NCBI GenBank assembly: GCA_021397835.1
Contig: JAJFZO010000256.1
Coordinates: 1,403,501-1,467,500 of the forward strand
DNA: 64,000 nt
Reading direction: 5' to 3'
From: Moringa oleifera
Lineage: Eukaryota > Streptophyta > Magnoliopsida > Brassicales > Moringaceae
Shown: in pieces, positions 28,290 through 39,271 of the stretch
How positions within the stretch are numbered: position 1 is the stretch's first letter
Layout: every line of letters begins with the position of its first letter
Notes under the pieces: model-generated
The model's database searches: none
Told to the model about the DNA's origin: nothing
What the model saw: the letters and a program-made list of their open reading frames with translations, nothing else
Program-made: the position numbers and the translations under genes

Positions 28290-29860
28290 TAGTCCATTTT
28301 GTTCCTCACTTCATCTATCATAAATATTATTTTTTTCATCAACAATGATATTCAAAGATAAAAGGAAAATAAAAAGAAATCAAACTTCTTGGGCTAAAAA
28401 TCTCTAAGAGATTTACAGGATAACGCAAATTTTTTTAATCAATTATTTTATATGTGAAAATCATAATGTTCTAAAATTTAGAAATTAAAATTATGCATAA
28501 TTTAAATTTAGTTCATTAAATTATGTTTATATTATTTTATTAAATTTTAAATGATCAATTTAATTAATTTTAAATAAATCTCATACTAATCAATTCAATA
28601 AAATTCATATGAATCAATATAATAATTTTAACATGTAAAATAAATAAAAAAAATATCTTAAAATTTTATTATATTAAAAATTTTAAATTTTAAAAAATTA
28701 AATTACATAATAAATTTAATTTTATTTATTTAATGTATAATATTAAAATCAACATAATTAAATAATAATTTGTATTATTATCTAATTATACTAGATTATA
28801 TATATTAATAATTAAATAATTCAAATAAAATTTTATTTTATTTTATAAAAATAAGCTATCTTATAAATAATGTAGAAATTTAAAACATTATGATATATAA
28901 ATTACTTTAATTTTCAAAATGATAACACATTAAGATTAAATACACAAATTATTGTAATTTAATATATATTAAATATTAATACGTTCTGAATTATATTAAT
29001 TTTTATAAAAATTTAAATTTAAATTTAAATTTAAACCTACCCGGAGGCCATGGGCCCCATAAACTTCAATTTAAAGGAAAAAAGTTAGTTTTTTTATCTT
29101 CCAATCTCAACTTATTTACTTTTCATTAAAGATGCCAATAATAGAAATTAGAAATATACCCCACGTTGGGCGGAGGCCCAACAGCATCATCCCAGGCTGG
29201 CCTGGAGGCTCCATTACCGTCGGTGGCCGAATAAGCACCAGTAGCCCTCCTTGCATGTAGGCCCAACAGCTTTAAACGACGTGAAGAGGCTTATTTACGT
29301 AAGTAGTTGGTTTAGTATGATAAAGTGCGATCCGAAGAGAAAGACAAGACGCAGGATGAAGAAAGAAACGAAGCGCAGCTGGGACGGACCGATATAAGGA
29401 GAAAGAAGGAGCACCATCAAAGACACTGATCAATGGAAAAAGCAAAAATCACTTAAATTACGGATCAAAATCTCCATTAATCTGATTTGTGTTGATTTTT
29501 TTTTTAAAATACAGATCAATTTTATAAAATTAATCTACTAAGACAACTCATTAGTTGCTCTTCTGTCAACCAAAGCAAGACATTGTATATGCAGATAATT
29601 TTTTTATTTATTCGAGTTCCTATTGAATTTTGTCTTATAAAATTTAAAAAATATTTTTATAATTTTTAATGATAATATAAAACAGTAAAATATATAAACA
29701 AAAAAATAATTGTTAATTTTTATTAAATTGATATTTTTCGTCGTCCTTTTAAAAATCTTGATTAAATTCAAATAAAAAAAAATTCAATCCTATATACACT
29801 TGCTAACTGATGAGAGAAAAAAAAAAAAAAAAAAGCTTGAAAGAGAAGGAGAGAGTACCA
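28290..29860. other. Inserted DNA in intron 1 of the aldo-keto reductase pseudogene
   Basis: The corresponding intron in the intact paralogue is 577 bp; here it is about 1.77 kb. Two extra blocks are visible: a very AT-rich block (about 28,310-29,080) and a GC-richer block (about 29,161-29,500) that interrupts otherwise alignable intron sequence (left side ...AGAAATTAGAAATATACC, right side AATCTACTAAGACAACTCATTA). The GC-richer block has AGGCCCAAC motifs twice and a GATATAAGGAG TATA-like stretch, so it resembles a promoter fragment. No ORF is attached. Confidence 0.6.
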
Positions 29861-32800
29861 GCGCAGTCAAAATGGGGATAAGCAACCTCGATGGCCTTGA
29901 TGAGAAGGTCTCTAATTCGATCCTTTTCCATGCGCCAAACACCGAGGCTGATTATGGGCATCTTGAATCCGCTGTTCAGTGTTATCGCCATTTCCTCCAT
30001 CCTCTAAAGATCTCCTTCCCTTCTTTTCTTTCCTTTTCTCTGCAACTTCTACGACTTACGACTCTAGAGCGAGGTAGATCTGCTGGGCTCTTATTGATTG
30101 ATTCTTTACATTTTTCTTGTTTTAGTTAGAAATTATGAACATGTGACGATAAAGCCGAATGTTCGCAATGGACAGGAGTAGCCACTTATCTGTCATATGA
30201 GGGCTACTTCAGTGAAAACGGAAGGCTTTTTTTACTGGCCAGATGTGTTGCATGATATGGGCCACAAATCACGAGTTTTTTTTTCTTTAATTTTATTTTA
30301 AATGTTTGCTAGGTTATTTATTTTATTAAATGATTAAAAATATTTTTTTTCAAAATAAATAGTAAATATTTTAAATTATATTCTTTTTATTTTAATTTTA
30401 AAATATTTATTAAATTAATTATAAATGTGATGTTTTAATTTGGTTTAATTTAAATTTTATTAAAAAATTAAAATTTAAAAATATTTAACTTGACAATTTT
30501 TTATTATAAATCTTAATTTATATTTTTTTTATATATAAAAATACTCAAATCAATATCATAACAATTTTGAAATTTTTAATAATTTTTTTTAAAAAATATA
30601 TACAATTAAAAATTTATAAAAAATAACTCATAAATAAAAAAATAAAATTATTGTCCCATCATCTCTTTTACTTGAGGAGCGAATCAACAGTTTAAAAGTT
30701 TGAGGAACACCAAGAAAAAACCTAAAAACTGCTTGAGACATGGATGATATATTTGCTTCATTACCATCACAGCGATCAGAATGAGAAATCAGAGTAATTA
30801 GGGATTCATGGCTTATTGAAGAGACGGACAAGAACGGAGGGACATAAAACACCAAAGGGCGATACGCAATCGTTTTGTGTTTTCAGCGGTCTTGTGGCCC
30901 AAGACTTCCTAATGGGGCGTCAGTGTCTTTCTTTTCCCGCAACGCACCGTTTTCGCCGTCCCCTTATGCCGTTCGATCTCTGCACGAAGGAGACCGTTAG
31001 GAACACAACTATACTCGGTACCTCGTACTGCCGTCTCTATCCTCGTAAGAGTACCCAAAGCGCCTTTGCTTTACATCTTTCTGTGTTTCCTTTCTTCGAT
31101 GGAATGTGGACAATGATGTTATCATTGTCATCGTTGTCGCTTATGCTTTCATTTTCCTCAACAATGGTGTTTGTTCACCGGATTAAATCTATCACTTGTT
31201 TCTTTTTAATTGGATTTTTTTTGTTAAAAAATGGAATTTGGGCTTGTTGAGGTGTTTAGAGCGGCCTGGATTGCAGCCATATTGCATATACTTATAACTT
31301 CGATACCCGGTTTTATGCTGAAATCGTATCGTGATCTCCTAGTTGGGCTTGTTGAGGTGTTGATTCCAATAATTGTTTGATATGAGTAAAGTGTCATTGA
31401 TCCTTTTTTAGAATTGGTCCTTCATCATCGAGGAAAACGGAGGAAAACTTAGTAAAAGAAGTTTCATTTGGATCAAGGATATTGGATGATGAGGATTAGT
31501 TCACAGCTGTCTTGGCTTTGGATAAGTAGAAACCTGAATTCATTTCGAACTGAATTTGAAGAAAAAGAAAACTAAAAATTTTATTTATTTCAAGAAAAAT
31601 GCCAATTATAGTTCTTTTGACATGATTAAGATAGGTTTGTCATAATATCCAACAAAAGTTTTTTGGGAACTTTTTGCTGAAGAATGAGTGATTTCAGGCT
31701 CGCAGTTTTGTTTATATATGTTTTAGGTTGTGGCCACTGAACTTTTGAGCTGGGTTTGACAGAATGTAAATTGAATTGGCACTGCTTATGGGAAAACCCT
31801 TGCCCTCCGCATTTCATATTTTGTAGGTTCTCTTTTTTGTTTTAATCTTGTTATATAAAAGAGTATACAATGACTACACTTTAAACTCTACTGCCTTTCT
31901 ATTGGGAATTATTCTGTGATATCAAACAGTGAAAATTTTTTGGTGAAGAAGTATGAGCATTCGTTTTGATGTTGAACTTAAAGCTTAGCCATACCACCAG
32001 AAGTTGAGTAGTTACCTTTAGGAATGGATTGTTCCTTGTTGTCGGTTTGTCCAAAAATGGAAAAGGAATAAGTTATTTGATCCTAGAGGCATTACTACAT
32101 ACTATTAAAATTAAGACAATTAGAATGTGGACCCAATATATTAAAAACATAAGAGAGTAGGACTGTATTTAATTCTGAATGCACTCAGATGTTGGATTTA
32201 TTCTTTTTACTTATTTGGAACTTTCCCTTTAAGTTTCATGTTTGGTCTCACATTCCTGTTTCGTAAAATGTTTCATTTCATTATTGATAGCATGCCGATG
32301 AGCAGTCCAAATTTTGCATTTAAAATCTCAATAGTGTTGTATATTTTTCGTTTATAAGATTTTTGTGTGGACATGAGTTTATTCGGTTCATTGATACCAT
32401 TATCCCTTGCTAATTTGCTTCATTGTTGGATTTTAGAAACTTACTCTGCCACAGAAATTCTTCTACCATTTCTATGTGGCTGTTGTGTGGACAACAGTCT
32501 TGCTTGTCACTGAGCAATTTAGTTTCTCTCATCTTGCTAGCCAATTGACAGGTGGTTCATGTATTTTCTCATTTCATAAATCTCCATTGACTCCTCTTGA
32601 GCATCGATATAGAATTTATAGTCATTCTATGTATTCATGAACAGCTCTTCAGCTCGGATGCACATTTTTGGCTATCTAATTGGCTTGTTGTAAGTTTCAT
32701 AGAGATCCTCTATTATTGACCTATTGTGGTCTTTCTGGCAATTATCTATTCTTTTATCCATTTTAAAAAATTTTGAAGTTTTTTGAGTAGATTAATCCTG

Positions 32801-33410
32801 GTTATGATATTTATGTTTCAGTAAGATATCTACTACTTTTGCTTGCTGCTGATAGTTGCTTTAGAAAAACTATACAATTTATTGCTTTGCATTTGTAAGT
32901 ATTTCTGTTTATTTTTGTCATTTTTTTGAGTTTAGTTTCTATACAGCAGTTTTGCTGTCACTCTGCTGCGCTTTTGTGGCAGAATTGTCTCAATTTGCAG
33001 CAAATCAAGTGGTTGAGTTCATTGCTAAAGCAAAGTGAATTGATTGGTGGGAATCTGTATATCCTCTTACAAAGCTTGGATGATTGGTGCAGCTATATTT
33101 CCTTGGGTTGGATTCATCAGTGCCGTTGCTGGTAAGGCTGGCTAAACTAACTACTCAATTTGTATGTGGATTTGAAGTCACAATGCCTTATGCAAATAAA
33201 ATCTTTCAGTTTTGGTTTTGTGATATGGCTAGAACTTATCTTCTCTAGAGTGGAACTAGATGAAACTGTTCTAACTCGTCTCTGTCAAATGGAAGTAAAT
33301 AAGTATCCAAATATGGTATTATATACTATGTGTCCATGGTGTGGTTGGCTGGTCAATGTTGCATAAGTAGAATGGTGCATTGGCATACTATATACTATCT
33401 GTGTTGGGAT

Positions 33411-34440
33411 TGTTGCATTTTGAGAAAAAAGATATTTTAAATATGAGAATTTTATTTATTTTGGATAAATTCAGATAGATTTATCTAGTTTGGATAAACT
33501 CAAATGTTTGGATAAGGATAAATTTTATTTTGTAAATTCATCCCAAATCTCTTCTCTCCTGTCAAAGCTCTCTTCTGCACCCCCCTTCTTCCCTTTTGAA
33601 AGCTTTAGAAAGATAAGGACAGTGCTTTCAGTAGGTCTTGTGAGTTTTTAAGAGATACCACTGTGTTCAAAAAAGTCTGGAATACAATGATATCTCTTAA
33701 AAAAACTTTTCTAGTCAAGAAACGACTATTAGAACTTGGTGTGCTGGAAGCACCATCCTTAAGTATAGATGTGCCCCGCATAGAAGGTATAGTGACACTC
33801 TATCAATAATATCATTGAAGTAGATGCACGAATCACTTTAAATACAAAAAGTCAAGCAAGCAAGCGAATTAGTCTGAGTGGAAAAAGAAAAACGTACTGA
33901 ACTTAAAATATTTTCCAGAGATATCCATCTTCTAGGAAAGACAAATAAGATATCCCAACACATGGCATCTTGATTGCGCCAAGGAAAAACAAACTCTGAG
34001 GAATCAAAAAATGAAAAAATTGGATATAAAAATGAAAAAATTGGATATATTTCCAATGGATCACTCGAAGATTCAATGACCACTTCTGCAAAAGTGTACT
34101 CCCAATACAACAATTTTGAAGATTGCTTCTCTAATTCAAAGAAAAGTTTTAGAAAGAAATGAGAAAGCTTTTGAAAGGGGGAGAGGAGAGCTTTGAGAAG
34201 AGAGAAGAGCTTTGAAATGAATGAAATGAGCTCTTCACCTCTAGGCTATTTATAGTGCAAAATGGATAGAATTAGGATAAGTAGGAAATACTTAATGAAT
34301 AACTGCATAACAAATTTTATCCTTATCCAAATTAGATAAATTTGTTTTAATTTATCAAAACTAAATAAATCTGTTTGAGTTTATTTTTTAAAAAATTAAC
34401 AAATCTTTTTTTTTAAATATCTTTTTCATAAAATGCAACA
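33411..34440 (-). repeat. Copia LTR (3' LTR in element orientation), itself a foldback
   Basis: About 1,030 bp. The right part (33,727-34,440) matches the other LTR at 37,953-38,321, including the GGATTAGGATAAGTA block and the ATTCAATGACCA...GTGTACTCC block. The first about 120 bp and the last about 130 bp are inverted copies of each other (TGTTGCATTTT, AAAGATATTT, GATAAGGATAAA words). A 21-bp tandem repeat lies near 34,005-34,048. Confidence 0.7.
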
Positions 34441-37400
34441 ATACCACATATTTTAAATACAAATATCAACGAGGTTGGTGAGGTAAAACAAAGTTTGTAA
34501 CAACCACTATTCTTTTATGTCACTCAGACTAAGTAGTCACACTGATCTTTTTCTACATTTTAGTTGTTCAATTGTTTGGCACATTAAAAGTCCTATGCCT
34601 ACCTGGAATTCATGAGTGCTTTATAGATACATGCTTGAGGATTCCAATACTCATATAGGTGAACCTCCATTAAGTATGTCCTACATTCTGACACACCACT
34701 ATAATATTTGGCTATGGAGTTTACTTAGAGCTACTGCTCAACCTTACTCACTACCATCGGTAGTACGTATCCCGTCATAGGGAGGGGCTTTCTCAAATTT
34801 TTTAAACTCGATAGTACCATGATTTGTTCTTACCCCTATGAATTTACTTAATAGGATGCCCAGTTACATAGGTGGAGTTACCATCACTCTTGTCTCATGT
34901 TCTAGGCATAAGTCCATCCCCCTCGATATTTGAACAATTAGCTTCCTATTTATTGGTGTTGTTAAAGGATTGGTCAAATTTAACTTTGACTTTACAAAAT
35001 CGATAGTCGCTTTATAATTTCATGTCTTAGATGTATATGTCTATTTTTCTCATTATAATTCTATTTTTTTATTTAGATATAAAAGGAGAAGAACCAATAG
35101 TAATGAGAAGATCTGTTAAGGTAATTAGCTTAAACTCCATTGTGAACTTAGATATGCAAATTTTTTTGGAACATTTTCAAGAAATTGCACCTCCACCAAG
35201 GATAAAGACATAATCACTAGTAGATTTTATCTCATCTAAGTCAGATATCTAATTTGCATTACTATACCCTTTTAACACTGTTGGAGTTTTTTCAAACCTT
35301 AGCTCAGAATCAATTGTACCTTTTAGATATTTGACAATTCTATGTAGAGCAATCCACTCATTAGGACCTACTCAATATACTTACAAGTTATGCTATGTCA
35401 ATCCTAGTACTATTCATTAAATACATAAGGCTATCAATGATTAGAGCATACTTAGATTGGGCAACGCTACTTTTCAAATTCTTCTTAAGTTAGGTATTTG
35501 CTTCTCGTATATCTTTCATATCAAAGCTAAAAGTAAGAAAAAGTTTAATCCTGTTGATTATTTATACTTTGATTGAAAATAAGCACATCATCAACATAGA
35601 GACAAATGATTATGTTACTTTTATCATCATATGTTTTAAAATAAATACATTTATCTACATCATTGATAAAAAAGCCATTTAACACCAACACTTTATCAAA
35701 TTTCTCATACCGCCATTTTAGTGCTTGTTTTAAGTCATATAGGGATTTAATTAGTTTGCATACCTTATGTTCTCATTATTGATTCTAGTTCGCTATTGAT
35801 TGCCTCTCTCCAAAAGGTTAAATCACTAGAGAAATCAATACTAGCATTAGTAGGCTTTCTAGCTCTTTTGCTTCTCCTTAACTCTATTTCTATATTCTTA
35901 AGAGGATCAAATCTTTTTTCTCTTATGGGATAAAGGTTTACTTTTTCGAGTTATCAAAAGAAAGATTGTTTCAAAAAATTCTACATTTTTGGACTCAATA
36001 ATTGTATTGGCCTTAAACAAATTATTTTCACTTTATTAGACCAAAAATCTATATGCAACACTATTTTGAGCATAACCTATAAACATAGTTTTAAGACTCA
36101 TCCCACTTCTTTGTTTAGGTATTAGAACTTCTGCAAAACACCCCCACACTATGAGCTATAGCAAATTAAGTGCACGACATCTCCATAACTCATATGGTCT
36201 CTTATTTGTCCTTTTGTAAGATATTTTGTTTTGTATATGGCAAGCTAAAATAGCTTCCCCACAAATTTAATGATGCCTTAGAACTTACAATCATGGCATT
36301 TATTCTTTCTTTTAAGATTATTCCATTTTTTTTTCCAGCAACCATATTTGACTCACATGATTAAGATGCAATAATCTCATTGATTATTCTATGTTCTTCA
36401 CAAAATATTTTTAATTTATTTGATCCATATTCACCTCCTTTATCAGTTTTTCATCTTTGTCTTATTGTATTTATTTTTCACTTTTTTCTTATAAATTAAG
36501 AACATGTCAAAAGTTTTTTGTGTTTCTTAAAAGATATGACTTAGTCTATTGTGAATAATCATCGATAAAAGTTACATAAAAAATTTTACTAGTCATAGTT
36601 TCTTTTAAATTACCTAGAACACTACAAAAATTGCATAAAACTTTTTGCCACCCCCATTCACTATTGATTTATATGCTTCCTTTGTAAATTTAGCTTCTAC
36701 ATAAACATCACATTTCTCAATATTTGTACCATTCACATTGGACAATAATCCACATTCTTTCATTGTCTTGACATATGAATAATCCACATAACCTAATCTA
36801 CCATGCCATAAATTAATTGAATCAATCATATAAACAAAAGAAGATTCATTTTTATTCGTAACAATATCAAGTGCATTAAGTTTGACCAAATCATTAGAGC
36901 ATTGCCAGTTCCCAACAAATATGCCATTTTTGGTCATTACAATTTTGTTCCCTTCAAATGACACTTTCACCCTGGCTTTTCCTAACATATAAATGTATAA
37001 CAAATTTTATCTAATATAGGAATATGAAGTACATGATTCAGAGAAAGGATCTTTCCAGAAGTTTGAGAAGAATTTTTACCTTTCCTATCACAGGTGGAGG
37101 GTGGAAATTGCCAAGATAGATGTGTTCTTCTCCTTCCTCACTGAAGTGTAATCATCGAACAGTAGTTGTCATTTGGAGGTTGAGGAGCATGGTGCTTAGG
37201 TTTTCCAATAACAAAACAGTTCCCTTACTTCTTGAAAGTGGGGTTCTTACCTTTGGAAAACTGCTTCATGTTGGGTGTGGTGTTCTGCTATTTCACAAAT
37301 CTATGATATTTATTCTCAGCTAAATTTGCCTTAAGCTTCAATTCCTTAGCTTTTTCAATTTTGTCTCTAAGTCTGTTTTTCTCAATCCTAGTCAAATCTT

Positions 37401-37952
37401 CTAAATTCATTTGCTTTCTCTTATGTTTCATAGTATTTTTGTGACCTCTCTCAAGCAATTTTTTAATTAATTAATATGCCATATTCATGAATTTGTGCAT
37501 AAACTTCCTTTTCATCAACCATCTTAAAATTTAAAAAATTTCTTATGACATATTTCTGAAATCTAGCATCTTCTGTGACATATTCTCTTTTCAGTAAATT
37601 CTAAAAATTCATGCGTAGACTTGTAGATGCAACAAACATGCTCAAGATGACATAACTTATTTGATTTTGTCCAACTTTCTAGCAAGCTATCATAAACTTA
37701 AGCTACCTTCTTTGATGGTTGGGTGAGATATTCTATCAGATTCAATACTTCCCAAGTATCATGAACCTTCTCTTGCCAGTACTTGAAGTGAACTCCATTA
37801 AATGGTTCGTTGGAAGTAGGATTTCCAGCTATTAGGGCAACATTCATAATAAAGAAAGAAAATGTTTATCTTTGAAAAGGGTAAGATAATAATTACTCTG
37901 AGTCATATTTTCAGGTGAAATCAAGCTAGCATTTGCATAGAAGTAAATCAGC

Positions 37953-38321
37953 TATTGGAACTTGGTCAAGGCGTGTTGGAAGCACTATGCTTAATGGATG
38001 CGCCCTTCTCAGAATATCTGCTGGTACAAAACAAGTATAATGGTGCTCTAACTTTCATAATTCAATGACCATTTATATAAGAGTGCACTCCTAACAGAGA
38101 AGTTTTGAACTCTGAATCTTACTTCTTTGACTCAAAATAATAATAATAATTACGCAAAATAGATAGGATTAGGATAAGTATAAAATATTTGATGGATAAT
38201 TACGCAAAAAGCTTTATCCTTATTCAAACATCTGCATTTATCCCAATTAGATAAATCTATTTGAATTTGTCAAAAAAAACTAATTTAATTTTTTTAAATA
38301 TTTTTTTCTCAAAATGCAACA
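37953..38321 (-). repeat. Copia LTR (5' LTR in element orientation), truncated
   Basis: Aligns with the right part of the 33,411-34,440 LTR from GGAACTTGG to AAAATGCAACA, with internal deletions. The portion equivalent to 33,411-33,726 is absent, so this copy is shortened on its internal side. Confidence 0.65.
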
Positions 38322-39271
38322 TTAGTGTCCATGGTGCTGTTGGCTGATTACAATTGCATAACTAGAATGGTGCATTTTGTATCTGTTTTTGTCTTACCGA
38401 TGATGACATTTTTCACCGAGGTAAAACGGAAAGGAAACCAAGGAGTATGTAATTCCTCATGGAGATTGGTTTGAAATTGTCTCGTCTCCACGCATCTGGC
38501 AGAGATTGTAAACTCCTCTCTCTACTCTATCATGCTGTTCTCCACCACCAATTAGCATATCCATTTCTGATACCTGAATGAATTTATTAGGTAACACATG
38601 CTGGTTTGATGGTGGCAAGTGGAGGAACAGATCTGACCATGTGTTTACCTTTTGGATTTGTGTTATAGTCTCGTTCTCTGGTGCTACGGAACACCTGCAA
38701 CTTTCCTTCTCTGATATGAAAAAAAATGTATGATTGTTTTGTGATTTGCTTCCACCGTTGTGCTTTGATAAACTGATATTTTCTCTGGGTTTGCAGGTTG
38801 CAATTCTGGTGTTAGCAGCAAGGGAATGCATGAGTGGTATATTCAAAGTTTGAGAATTACCCAAGTAATCAGCTTGCCATTTTTATTAGGTTTTCTCTGG
38901 ATGTCAAAGAACTAACACTATTCTGATATACAATGTGGTGTTTGCTTCTTAACATGATGTTGAGAGTGGGAACTTATTAGGCCAATAACAAATTGTTATG
39001 GAGTGGGCTTTGACAAGAGATCAAAAGAGCTAAACAAAATTTAAAAGAAATTTGCTCATAAAGCCAAGATCCTTAACTTCTTATTGCACATTGCAGAATC
39101 CATCTCACCAAACAACATTGATAATCCTCACTTCATAAGGTTCATGACCTTGAGTAATGCAATTTAGACAGTAGTTCAGTAATAGTACAAATCAAATGAT
39201 GCTCCCCTGCCACTTACTGCTCATAGCACGAAGCAGACTTTCTCAATGATATACATCAAGGCATTTGGTAC

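Larger units (their letters stand above)
26640..30000 (-). pseudogene. Aldo-keto reductase (sorbitol/mannose-6-phosphate reductase type), broken copy
   Basis: All six exons of the intact paralogue at 39.3-41.9 kb are recognisable in the same order: MAITLNSGFKMPI (exon 1, about 29,863-29,991), the YKNEAKVGEALAEAF exon (about 28,100), LWNSDHEHVVEACKD (about 27,905), [29 protein letters not shown] and the final exon near 26,650-26,870. Lesions relative to the intact copy: a 1-nt deletion near 27,660; a 1-nt insertion near 27,236 (inside the SNYD stretch); a frame change near 27,085; an 85-bp tandem duplication spanning the end of exon 5; a 1-nt deletion near 26,765. Active-site-region changes include YPHFDCA for YRHFDCA. 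The first intron is enlarged by inserted sequence. No single product can be made; it is a pseudogene. Confidence 0.88.
22640..30250. repeat. Tandem segmental duplication, unit A
   Basis: Carries the first exon of the small gene, the polyprenol reductase gene (plus) and the aldo-keto reductase copy (minus), including its promoter. Similarity to unit B (about 30,650-42,100) can be followed through exons, introns, UTRs and both flanks, in the same order and orientation. In unit A polyprenol reductase is intact and aldo-keto reductase is broken. Unit A also has about 1.2 kb of extra DNA in intron 1 of the aldo-keto reductase copy. Confidence 0.85.
33411..38321 (-). mobile_element. Ty1-copia LTR retrotransposon, decayed, minus orientation
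   Basis: Inserted in the polyprenol reductase pseudogene. Read on the minus strand: an LTR at about 37,953-38,321; a gag-like part from the ATG near 37,846 (HFKYWQEKVHDTWEVL, copia gag style); the GAG-pre-integrase segment near 36,614-37,003 (LWHGRLGYVDYSYVK); reverse transcriptase with YVDD at 35,587-35,598; and a copia RNase H region near 35,080-35,270 (FILGGGAIS, FTMEFKLITL). The other LTR is 33,411-34,440. LTR ends are TGTTGCATTTT...AAAATGCAACA. Many stops and frameshifts make it non-autonomous. The integrase core is poorly preserved. Confidence 0.88.
31231..38915 (+). pseudogene. Polyprenol reductase, broken copy interrupted by a copia element
   Basis: Diverged copy of the gene at 23.3-26.2 kb. 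Exon 1 (31231) keeps MEFGLVEVF and AAWIAAIL but then lacks the end of the exon. The exon 2 equivalent (about 32,438-32,690) has two deletions, one removing the segment after TTVLLVT and one of nearly 60 nt removing the segment after HRYRI, with stops. Exon 3 (about 32,935-33,130) is out of frame. Between the exon 3 and exon 4 equivalents sits a 4.9-kb retroelement (33,411-38,321). Exons 4-6 remain recognisable at about 38,415-38,510, 38,592-38,665 and 38,797-38,915 with further indels. It cannot make the enzyme. Confidence 0.9.

Noticed and set aside
32926..33366. Short open frames suggesting a separate gene after the polyprenol reductase copy
   Set aside because: They align with exon 3 and intron 3 of the intact polyprenol reductase and are pieces of the pseudogene.
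36614..37003. A host gene on the minus strand (129-codon open frame)
   Set aside because: It contains the LWHGRLGY GAG-pre-integrase motif and lies between copia gag and RT, so it is part of the retroelement.
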